From the NCBI GenBank assembly GCA_016201275.1, contig JACQDB010000047.1:1-51390 (forward strand): a stretch of 51,390 nucleotides of DNA. Direction: 5' to 3'. Origin of the DNA: Acidobacteriota bacterium (GTDB lineage: Bacteria > Acidobacteriota > Blastocatellia > UBA7656). The position numbers were made by a program, and so were the translations under genes. The notes under the pieces are model-generated. The model made no database searches. It saw only the letters and a program-made list of their open reading frames with translations, and had not been told where the DNA came from. Below, piece after piece: positions 41,262-48,933 of this stretch. Every line of letters begins with the position of its first letter. The stretch's first letter is position 1.

Positions 41262-42026
41262 TCACTCCGCATCGTAACGCACGGCGGGGCTGCCTGCCGG
41301 ATAAAACACGCCAAGCAAACGCAACTCGCGGTCGCCAGTGTTTTCGACACAATGAATTTGTCCTTGCGGCAGATAGACGCACGACCCTGCGGCAATCGGC
41401 GTGTGACTTTCTCCTGCCCACATACGCCCTTCGCCGCGCAAGATAAACACCACCTCTTCGTATTTATGAAAATGGTCGGGAGCGCGCCCCGGTGGAATTG
41501 AGCCGATGAACTGCGTGACTTGTGTGCTACCAATCTCCTCATCCACCAAGACGCGATACCAACGGTCAGCCGTAGGCAAAGCCTTGCGGTCTGCGAGCCT
41601 GACCAGCGGCGCGACTTTTTTTGCTTTCACAGGTGGCGTTGACAACCTCGACGCCGCAATCAACTCCGTAGCACTTCCCGGCTCCGGGCAACGCGAACTG
41701 ATAAAGACGAGCGGCTCACGATGAGGATTCTCAACCGCGAAAGTTTCACCAGGCCGAACATAAACGCCCGTCTCCGGTGCGACCTCAAAGCCGTGTCCGT
41801 CAATGAACATCGTGCCGCTGCCTTGCAATACGTACAACACTTCGTCGCACTCCGCATTGCGAAGTTCCGGCGACAACCCTTGCGCCAGTTCCATCACGCG
41901 CAGGGAAATCGCTTTGGCTCCCGTATCGCGCCCGACCTGCTGCCAGACCTTCAGCGTCCCCGCACCTCGCGGCTCGCCTTCATTCATCGTCGTCACCCGA
42001 CAACCGCCTTCCAACAACACCGCCAT
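41262..42026 (-). CDS. Bicupin protein
   Basis: This 254-aa protein has two cupin barrels. The first (about 40-110) includes RNAECDEVLYVLQGSGTMFIDG, a weakly metal-binding version; the second (about 170-245) has a full motif, PDHFHKYEEVVFILRGEGRM with His, His and Glu ligands, then PQGQIHCVENTGD. Bicupins include oxalate decarboxylases, quercetinases and (S)-ureidoglycine aminohydrolase; the substrate here is not determined. An AAGGAG site precedes the ATG. Its last 86 bp are duplicated beyond the retropepsin pair, so that module sits at the 3' end of this gene. Confidence 0.88.
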   Translation of the reverse strand: MAVLLEGGCRVTTMNEGEPRGAGTLKVWQQVGRDTGAKAISLRVMELAQGLSPELRNAECDEVLYVLQGSGTMFIDGHGFEVAPETGVYVRPGETFAVENPHREPLVFISSRCPEPGSATELIAASRLSTPPVKAKKVAPLVRLADRKALPTADRWYRVLVDEEIGSTQVTQFIGSIPPGRAPDHFHKYEEVVFILRGEGRMWAGESHTPIAAGSCVYLPQGQIHCVENTGDRELRLLGVFYPAGSPAVRYDAE

Positions 42027-42042
42027 TTTCGCTCCTTCGATA

Positions 42043-42576
42043 TTACTTCTTGCCTTCCAAGCCGTCTGTCACCCAAGCGAAATGCTGTCGCGCATGGTCG
42101 CCGTTGATGGCAATGATGCTGCCCACTGTCGCATCGCCCCACGGCGCGCCCGGTACTTTTTCATTCAACTGGTCATCGCTTAAACCGGCAATCAACGCCA
42201 AGGTTTCGGCGCGCACTTTTTGGCCGAGCGCGACGATTTCCACCAAGCTTTTCTCGTGATGCTCGTTCACCCATTTTTCATTCATCACATGAACCACTTC
42301 CATGATCTCTTCTTGCGAACGGCGCGAGCCATCTTCGTTGATGGCGATCCCTATAGCATGGGCATTGCCTTCGAGGTGGCGCTGAATGATGCCGTTGAAA
42401 GCGACTTCGATGCCGATCAAATGTGCCAGATGATCTTTGGCGCTCCAACGCGCTTGGGGATTCACCCGACTTGTCGTGATGCCGCGCTGTAAATCGTCTT
42501 GTGACAACTCGGCAAATTGTTCCAACAACCAGGCGCGATCCTGATTGAGTTTGATTTCCAATTCGATTCGATTCAT
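42043..42576 (-). CDS. DinB-superfamily protein
   Basis: This 177-aa protein is predicted to be a four-helix DinB/YfiT-like metal-binding protein. The typical pattern is the N-terminal helix with LLEQFAELSQDDL, ARWSAKDHLAHLIGIE (first histidines), and GDHARQHFAWVTDG near the C-terminus with the second metal-binding His pair. Members act as thiol-dependent S-transferases or maleylpyruvate-isomerase-like enzymes. AGGAG precedes the ATG. It lies 16 bp upstream of the bicupin on the same strand, so the two are co-transcribed and may share a pathway. Confidence 0.85.
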   Translation of the reverse strand: MNRIELEIKLNQDRAWLLEQFAELSQDDLQRGITTSRVNPQARWSAKDHLAHLIGIEVAFNGIIQRHLEGNAHAIGIAINEDGSRRSQEEIMEVVHVMNEKWVNEHHEKSLVEIVALGQKVRAETLALIAGLSDDQLNEKVPGAPWGDATVGSIIAINGDHARQHFAWVTDGLEGKK

Positions 42577-43223
42577 ACACTCTCCTTTTTCTCATCGCTC
42601 ATCGTGATAGCAAACGGCCAAACAAACATAACTCCCCAGCCAGTGCTTGCGGCTGTGCCGCTTTGAGGTACGGAGAGGCTACGCCTTTCCGTAAGCTATG
42701 CTCCCCACTCTCGCGGCTCTGCCGCCAAGCTTTTCTGAGGCACAGCCTCCTGAGCGGTGCAGCCGCGAACAAGGAGAACCAGCCTGCCGAAGAGTCATAG
42801 ACTCTCCGCACCTCAAAGCGGCACAGCCGCACAAAGTTCAACCCTCACAAACAAGTCGGGTAGTTAGAGCGTGTTGCATCAACAGATGTTCTGTCCAGAT
42901 ATTGTATGCGATGGTTTGATTATCCACAACATATGGGCGGTTGCTGGAATTCTGCGACCCGCTCTCGTTACCAACAAACAGCGAAGCCCGTTGTTGAGCA
43001 GCAGTTTTTGAGCGCACCTTCCGGCGGTCAAAGGCCGCATCTAAACGCATCTGATTTTTATTCGGCCATGGGCCATTCGATAGACCATTAAATTTTAGTT
43101 CCGCGCTTTTGCCAAGCTCGCTCAACACATCAACACGCCAATTAACTCTCCCCGTCTCCCTGTCTCCCTTTCCCCCCTTCTCCCCTTCTTCCCGTCTCCC
43201 CTTCTCCCTGTCTCCCCCACTCT
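42577..43223. repeat. Intergenic region with nested inverted repeat and polypurine tract
   Basis: No believable gene is visible. A 22-bp perfect inverted repeat (42648-42669 with 42810-42831, containing TGCGGCTGTGCCGC) encloses smaller hairpins such as GGAGAGGCTACGCCTTTCC, GCGGCTCTGCCGC, GAGGCACAGCCTC and GCGGTGCAGCCGC. Another MITE-core-like fragment lies near 42990-43030. At 43147-43220 lies a pyrimidine-only-like tract of about 70 bp built from CGTCTCC/CTTCTCC heptads, directly before the end of the S15-like hydrolase gene. Confidence 0.7.
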
Positions 43224-45104
43224 TCAATGCAGGCCGGTGACAACAGGCAGCCGGATGCAGGAAGCGAAGCTCTTAGAGCGAAACACTCGTTGAGTGGCGG
43301 GGATATAGTCGCTGTCTTTCGCCTTGAAAATATTTTCGACGTACTTCTGCGGGTTGCGGTCAATCACCGGAAACCAGGTGCTTTGCACTTGCACCATGAT
43401 CTTGTGACCTTTTTTGAAGCAGTGGTCTTTGTGAATCAAAAAGACATTAAACTTAGTCACTTTATTCGGCACCAAAGGTTCGGGGGCTTCAAAACTCTTG
43501 TGATAACGTCCGCGCAAGACTTCGCCTGCGACCATTAATTGATAGCCGCCCATGCGATAATTGTCCGGCCACTCTTCGGGATAAACGTCTATCAATTTCA
43601 CCACCCAATCGCTGTCGGTTCCCGAAGTCGAAGCGAACAACTGCGCGATGATTTGCCCCGACACCGTTACATCTTCCGGCAAAGGCGCGGTCTCCCAAGT
43701 CAACACATCGGGGCGTCTGTCCACGAAGCGCTGGTCTTCGGTCAACCAGGTGTACCAGCCCGAACCTTTTTGAAAATAGGTCGGTTCTATCGGGCGTTTG
43801 CGATACGGCACAGGATGCGCTGGGTCGGAAACATAGCTGTCGAATTCTTTCTTGCCATCGGCGGTCGGTGCATCAAACGACAATTTGCCATTGGCATGAA
43901 AATAGAGTTTGCGCTCGGTGGTGAGATTGGTCGGCGGCCATTGCGTGTAGCTCTTCCATTCGTTGCTGCCGGTTTGAAAAGTAATCGCTTCGGGCTGTTT
44001 CAACTCGCCTTGGTCTTTCAGGTAATAGGCAAAAAACGGTGCTTCGATTTTCTCGCGAAAGTATTTGCCGGTGGCGTTTTTGAATTCGATGTTGCCAAGT
44101 CTATCGCCATCGCCGCCGCGCCAGCCGCCGTGATTCCACGGCCCTACAACGAGAAAGTTGTGGTGCTGCTGATCATTTTTCTCCATCCTCATATAAGCTT
44201 GCATGGGGCCGAAAAAATCTTCCTGATCGAACCATCCGGCAACCACCAGGGTCGGCACTGTAGGGGCTTGCAAATAATGCGAAGCCGAACGCGCTTGCCA
44301 GAAATTATCGAACGTCGGATGGGCGATGAAGTCTTTCCAGGTCGGCAAGGTCGGCGTCAGAAAATTCGCCAACGCGCCCTTCTTCAAATACCACTCATAC
44401 ATATCATAGGTGTCGAATTTCGGCTCGGCTCCGCCTTTGGCGCTCTCGACTCCGTAAACGTATTCGTAACCATAGCTCAAACGAAAGCCGCCTTGATGAA
44501 AGAAGTCGTCGCCTAACCAGGTGTCGCCCATCAAGGCTTGCGGCGATAGCGCTTTCAAAGCCGGATGCGGCTCGGTCAACGGCACGACCGCCAACCAGCC
44601 CGGATACGAGACGCCGAAGATACCCACCCGCCCGTTGTTGTTCTTGACATTTTTCACCAGCCAGTCAATGGTGTCGTAAGTGTCGGACGCTTCGTCAACG
44701 GATTTCGCATCGCTCTTGTCACGCGGCGGACGATTCATGCGAAACTCGCCTTCGGATTGGTATTTGCCGCGAATGTCCTGAAAGGCAAAGATGTAGCCAT
44801 CAGCGTCCAACTCTTTATAAGCGAAGGGCAGAAAGTTGGCGAGGCGCGGACTGGAGCCATAAGGGGTGCGCTGCATCAGAATCGGCAGAGCAGCGCTTTG
44901 ATTTTTCGGCACGCAAATCACGGTGTAAAGTTTGACGCCATCGCGCATGGGAATCATCGCTTCGATGGCCTCGTATTTCGCCGCTTGCAGCGTTGGCGGT
45001 TGGTCTTGCGCCCCTGCGGTTACAGCAAAAACCGCGAGCAAAATTGCCGCGCAAACCAGGCGATACAGTTTGACTCTACGCCTCAAAATTCGTTCGATGT
45101 TCAT
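43224..45104 (-). CDS. Secreted CocE/NonD-type hydrolase (S15 family)
   Basis: This 626-aa exported protein has a signal peptide (about 14-32). The alpha/beta-hydrolase domain (about 45-370) has the triad Ser166 (GVSYPGW), Asp293 (AGWFDQED) and His325 (GPWNHGG), and a C-terminal jelly-roll domain (about 400-620) typical of X-Pro dipeptidyl peptidase, cocaine esterase and alpha-amino-acid ester hydrolases. The oxyanion region PYGSS and the D-IRG motif (FQDIRGKYQSEGEF) are present. The actual substrate (peptide, ester or beta-lactam) cannot be told. AGGAG precedes the ATG. The gene stands alone. Confidence 0.92.
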   Translation of the reverse strand: MNIERILRRRVKLYRLVCAAILLAVFAVTAGAQDQPPTLQAAKYEAIEAMIPMRDGVKLYTVICVPKNQSAALPILMQRTPYGSSPRLANFLPFAYKELDADGYIFAFQDIRGKYQSEGEFRMNRPPRDKSDAKSVDEASDTYDTIDWLVKNVKNNNGRVGIFGVSYPGWLAVVPLTEPHPALKALSPQALMGDTWLGDDFFHQGGFRLSYGYEYVYGVESAKGGAEPKFDTYDMYEWYLKKGALANFLTPTLPTWKDFIAHPTFDNFWQARSASHYLQAPTVPTLVVAGWFDQEDFFGPMQAYMRMEKNDQQHHNFLVVGPWNHGGWRGGDGDRLGNIEFKNATGKYFREKIEAPFFAYYLKDQGELKQPEAITFQTGSNEWKSYTQWPPTNLTTERKLYFHANGKLSFDAPTADGKKEFDSYVSDPAHPVPYRKRPIEPTYFQKGSGWYTWLTEDQRFVDRRPDVLTWETAPLPEDVTVSGQIIAQLFASTSGTDSDWVVKLIDVYPEEWPDNYRMGGYQLMVAGEVLRGRYHKSFEAPEPLVPNKVTKFNVFLIHKDHCFKKGHKIMVQVQSTWFPVIDRNPQKYVENIFKAKDSDYIPATQRVFRSKSFASCIRLPVVTGLH

Positions 45105-45672
45105 TCGTCCATTCTCCTACGGTGAATATATAGCGGTTTTCAAATAGGTACGACCTTTAGCTCAAAATTTGCTTGGCGTTACGTTGCGCCTTTGCGAGAA
45201 CTGATCTCGCGCAAAGGCGCAAAGCCGCCAAGTAACGCCAAGGTCGCACTCAATTGTAATGCGCCATAATAATGAAAAATGGCTGGGTGAAATTGGCTTA
45301 CCACGGAGCATTGAGTTTAGGGATTGCCAAGCAATCCGTCTTTCTGCCAGCGGTCAAATAAAAATTCCCAGAAGCCGCGCCGTCTGCCCAATTGACGAAC
45401 CACTTCCAGCCCAATTCGCCACGCTTCCGGCGGCGTGGTGAATTTCCAGACCTCGGTATCCCGCGCTCCACGCAACACTTTCGCCAGCAAACGATGGGGT
45501 TCCGCTGCCGAAGCGGTTAGGCGTCGCCGCTTCAACTACGCAACGGTCGTCGGCTCGTCCCATAAAAAATCAGGCATCGCCAAAGGGTCATCCAGTTGTG
45601 TTGACAGTGGAATGCTCAAAAACCGTCTCCCTGTTTTTTTTGCTACAAGGCGAACTTCCTCGGCAAAAATCA
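45105..45672. other. Intergenic region with inverted repeat and doubtful short frames
   Basis: Arms 45173-45182 (TTGGCGTTAC) and 45186-45196 (GCGCCTTTGCG) pair with 45232-45241 and 45210-45220, a nested inverted repeat built from TTGGCG/TTTGCG words. On the minus strand, a 45-codon frame starts in the overlap with the PQQ gene stop (ATGATTTTTGCCGAG, 45676-45536), followed by a TTG frame of 72 codons (45535-45317, WKFTTPPEAWRIGLEVV). They could be a decayed or coupled small gene; I do not recognise them. Confidence 0.4.
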
Positions 45673-47739
45673 TCATGGCAGAGCGAAAATAATTACGGTA
45701 GATGAGCCAGGTCGCGCCTGCCAGAAAGCGGTGGCGTTGCCGCTCATCACCGCGACATATTGTTTGCCGTCCACCGCATAAGTAATCACGCCGCCATTGA
45801 TTGGGCCGCCGGTGTTGAAGCGATACAAAACTTTGCCATCGCGTCCGTCCAAGACAATGAAATCGCCGGTGAGTTCGCCTGTAAAAACCAAATCCGTCGC
45901 AGTCGTCGTCACCGCCGCGACCATCTGGCGGTTGGATTTGTAGCGCCACTGAATCTGGCCGGTCGCCGCGTCCATAGCCGTCACCCACCCCCTGGCCTCT
46001 TCAACGGGGTCCAGCCGCGCAAACCCGCCCATATAAAATTGGCCTTCCACATAGCGCAACTCTTTGGCGACCCCAAAGTGCCCGCACCACTCTACGGAGT
46101 TGACATAGAGCATATTGGTGCGCGGATTGAAGGCTGGCCCATTCCACAACACGCCGCCTTGTATGCCCGGGCAGACGCGCACGCCTTGTGTGGTCAACGG
46201 CACATCGGTATTCAATTGACTCGACACCGGCACCGCATAAACTTTTTCATGAGTGTCGCGATCAACGACGTGCAAGACGCCGCTCTTGCCGACGCTGGCG
46301 ACCAGCTTGCGGGTTTTGCCATTCACTGTAGTGCGAAACAAGGGGCTGGCCTGCGTCAAATCCCAATCGTGGGTATCGTGCGGCACCACCTGATAGTACC
46401 ATTTCAATTTTCCGCTTCGCGCCTCCAACGCCAACAGCGAATTGCTGTAGAGATTCGCGCCCGGTCGCGCTTCGCCATAAAAATCGGGCGCGGGATTGGC
46501 GACCGCAAAATAGACCAAGCCTTGTTCGGTATCCAGCGAAATCGGACTCCACAACGAGCCGCCGCCTTTGAGTCGCGCATCGGTTTTGCCCCAGGTCTCC
46601 GCCCCCGGTTCGCCGTCATCGGGAATCGTGTTGAAGCGCCAGACCTCTTTGCCGTCCTGCAAACGAAACGCCCCTATCCAGCCTTTGACGCCGAGTTCGC
46701 TACCCGCAGGGCCTATGAAGATGAGGTCTTCATAAATCAGTGGCGGCATGGTAAAACCGCCTTCGTTTTTGGTCATATCCACAATCGCTCTGTCCCACAG
46801 TAACTTGCCGGTCGCGGCATCCAAAGCGATCAAATAACCATCGTGCGTGCCGCGCACCACATAGCCGTCTTTGATGGCGACGCCGCGTTGCACAGGCCAG
46901 CCGGGTTTGCCTTTCACGCGCCAATCGTAGCGCCATTTCAACTGCGCGGTTGCGGCGTCAAGCGCGATGGTGGCATCGGCTGTGGTCAAATACATCACGC
47001 CGCGATAAACCAGCGGGTTGGTATGAAAGGTGTTGGTATCACCGGCTTGATACATCGCCACGGGTCGCAGAGCAGCGACGTTTTGTCGGGTGATCTGCTT
47101 GAGACCAACGAAGCGTTGCCCTGCATAATCATGATTGGTCAACAGCCAATCGCTGGAGTTGGTTTGCGCCGCGTTCAATTCTGTTTGCGATGGCGCGGCG
47201 GTGGTTGGGCGCAGCGTGCCGCCGGTCGCGGTTGCGGATTTTGTCGAGTCATCGGCTGGCGTTTCTATGAGATCAGCTGTGGTTGCGCCTTGCGGTTGGA
47301 TAAGAATTTTTTTCAAGGCGGCGGCATCGCTCGACAAAGGTGTAGCACCGGCGTGATAGCCGTTGGCTTTGAGCAGATAGGCCACGATCTCAAGGTATTG
47401 CGAATTGGTCAGGGTTCCGGCAGCGCCATAGGGCATCTGCGTGCGTGTGATGAAATACAACTCTTCAACATTGTGATTGCCTTGCCCCCATTTCGCCATG
47501 AAGCGTGCGCCCACAAGTGGCAACGACGAGCCGCCCGTCAATTGCGCGCCGTGACAAGCGGCACAGCGTTTTGCATAGAGGCTCGCGCCGCGTTGCGCCT
47601 GCGCTTCGGTGTAAACGCCGCTCTGCTGGCCGCGCACCGTGTGCGACAAAAACCGCGAGGCGAACATCATCAGCGCCAGGATGACGATCAGTTTGATATG
47701 CCAGTTGGATCGCCAAAGCGTTGGTTGCAGTTTCTTCAT
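45673..47739 (-). CDS. Cytochrome c-PQQ quinoprotein dehydrogenase-like
   Basis: This 688-aa periplasmic protein has a signal anchor (about 15-33), an N-terminal class I cytochrome c domain with heme site CAACH (Cys59, Cys62, His63) and axial Met102 (TQMPYG), and a C-terminal eight-bladed PQQ propeller (about 190-680). Propeller signatures include LIALDAATGKLLWD, GPAGSELGVKGWIGAF, RFNTIPDDGEPGAETWG and YYQVVPHDTHDWDL. The order heme then PQQ differs from soluble quinohemoprotein alcohol dehydrogenases, in which heme is C-terminal. It should oxidise an alcohol, sugar or aldehyde and pass electrons through the heme. The ATG at 47739 has GGAG 7 nt upstream; the longer frame to 47820 is unlikely. 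Confidence 0.9.
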   Translation of the reverse strand: MKKLQPTLWRSNWHIKLIVILALMMFASRFLSHTVRGQQSGVYTEAQAQRGASLYAKRCAACHGAQLTGGSSLPLVGARFMAKWGQGNHNVEELYFITRTQMPYGAAGTLTNSQYLEIVAYLLKANGYHAGATPLSSDAAALKKILIQPQGATTADLIETPADDSTKSATATGGTLRPTTAAPSQTELNAAQTNSSDWLLTNHDYAGQRFVGLKQITRQNVAALRPVAMYQAGDTNTFHTNPLVYRGVMYLTTADATIALDAATAQLKWRYDWRVKGKPGWPVQRGVAIKDGYVVRGTHDGYLIALDAATGKLLWDRAIVDMTKNEGGFTMPPLIYEDLIFIGPAGSELGVKGWIGAFRLQDGKEVWRFNTIPDDGEPGAETWGKTDARLKGGGSLWSPISLDTEQGLVYFAVANPAPDFYGEARPGANLYSNSLLALEARSGKLKWYYQVVPHDTHDWDLTQASPLFRTTVNGKTRKLVASVGKSGVLHVVDRDTHEKVYAVPVSSQLNTDVPLTTQGVRVCPGIQGGVLWNGPAFNPRTNMLYVNSVEWCGHFGVAKELRYVEGQFYMGGFARLDPVEEARGWVTAMDAATGQIQWRYKSNRQMVAAVTTTATDLVFTGELTGDFIVLDGRDGKVLYRFNTGGPINGGVITYAVDGKQYVAVMSGNATAFWQARPGSSTVIIFALP

Positions 47740-48498
47740 AGAGTCTCCGGTATGCCCAGTTGCCGGAGTCAACCGGCAGGTAAAAAGTCCTGAAACGGGT
47801 ATCGTTGTCATCACGCCCATAAGCCTTGAAACCGGCTACTGTAGCCAGTTTCGTGGCTATCACCATGTTCGATAAAAACTATGTGACCGATAGGCTCTGT
47901 CATGATGGAGTTTGATTTCGAGTTCCGTTCGATTCATTGCGTGCTTTCTTATTATATGCAGCTTAAAAATTTTTACCAAACTCCGGCATCTGGAAAGTTT
48001 GGCAGGTCGTAAATCATTGTCAAAATAAGGGCGGCTGAGAACTCCTCATTTACCAACCCCAAAGCCAATCATGACAAGACCAATTCGTTAGCCTGCGGTC
48101 AACTCTCTACAGCGAGAAGATGAAAGAAGCATTGATTTGACGGCGGCATTATAGCGTCATTGCTTGGATATTCAAATGATCCCGTCGGGGATTTGCACAT
48201 CGCCTGGCAAAACTTTCGGCCCCCTCACGTTGATGGCCTGCCCAGGTGGTGACGCCAAATTTACCGCCGAGCGCGCAACCCCGTCGGATGGCGTTGCGCG
48301 CTCGGCATTTTCTCAGCGACTCCATACCTGTGGTGCTAACTCACCGCAGATGCAGAGCCGATGTCCTGATGCTTGCCTCCAAGATTTCCCCCCGCAGTCG
48401 CACTTTTCGTTTGCCCCCAATCTATAAGGCTCATCCTATACAGATTTGATTTAGCCGACGGTAATCAATAAACTCATTTTTTCTGCAAGCTTTCGCGT

Positions 48499-48863
48499 CT
48501 AAGTGAGTAGCCAAAAGTTATGTCAATCAAGATTTTATTTTAGCCTGTATTTATTAACCGATTGACAATTATTTTGTCACTACCCAGCGTGGTTGAAAAT
48601 TGCTGGTCGCTTCGTTTTTGCGCCGTAGGCGCAGAGGAAATTAGCCCGTAGGAGCGCCACGGGAATTCGTTTTTGCGCCAGAGGCGCACAGGAGATTAGC
48701 CCGTGGTGAAGCCACGGGAAGGCGCAGGCGGCTTGGCGGTCGCGCTCTGAAAGAGCGCCGGAGGCTTGCAGCAATCCATCTCCTGCACCCTTTCAGGGCG
48801 CGCGGGGCAAAGAGGGACGCGTCATTACATTATTTTTGTAAAAACTTTTGGCTACTCACTTAG
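48499..48863. mobile_element. 365-bp element with 21-bp perfect terminal inverted repeats
   Basis: The left end 48499-48519 (starts CTAAGTGAGTAGCC, ends AAAGTT) and the right end 48843-48863 are exact reverse complements over 21 bp. Between them lie AT-rich flanks (about 75 and 35 bp) and hairpin array 3. No transposase is encoded, so it is a non-autonomous element or a structured unit. No clear target-site duplication is visible at the borders. Confidence 0.7.
48590..48812 (-). repeat. Modular mini-hairpin array 3 (inverted)
   Basis: Read on the minus strand this repeats the units of arrays 1 and 2: GCGCCCTGAAAGGGTGCAGGAGA, a GCGCTCTTTCAGAGCGC hairpin, CCGTGGCTTCACCACGG with GCTAAT, TGCGCCTCTGGCGCAAAAAC, a further CGTGG-type hairpin and a TGCGCCTACGGCGCAAAAAC. 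It ends in AACGAAGCGACCAGCAAT, which is also found just beyond array 1 (near 617-634). The complete array lies inside the TIR element. Confidence 0.8.
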
Positions 48864-48933
48864 TTCAAAAACCAGCCCCTCGTTGATAAACCAATCATCA
48901 AGTCTCAACAGAGCAAGTGAGGTGGAGTAATTT

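Larger units (their letters stand above)
47740..48933. other. Large intergenic region containing a TIR element
   Basis: This region of about 1.2 kb separates the PQQ gene from the TMTC-like gene. No protein gene is convincing. It contains the 365-bp element at 48499-48863 with hairpin array 3 inside. A GCGCGCAACCCCGTCGG/CAACGCG type inverted region occurs near 48268-48305 (GAGCGCGCAAC with GTTGCGCGCTC). The rest is AT-rich and featureless. Confidence 0.6.

Noticed and set aside
42599-42919. Open frames of 70-80 codons on both strands
   Set aside because: They cross the 22-bp inverted repeat and its inner hairpins and are best explained by the repeat.
45317-45676. Coupled small genes after the PQQ gene
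   Set aside because: The start/stop overlaps look like coupling, but both frames are very short, unrecognised and lack clear ribosome-binding sites, so they are kept only as a note in the intergenic entry.
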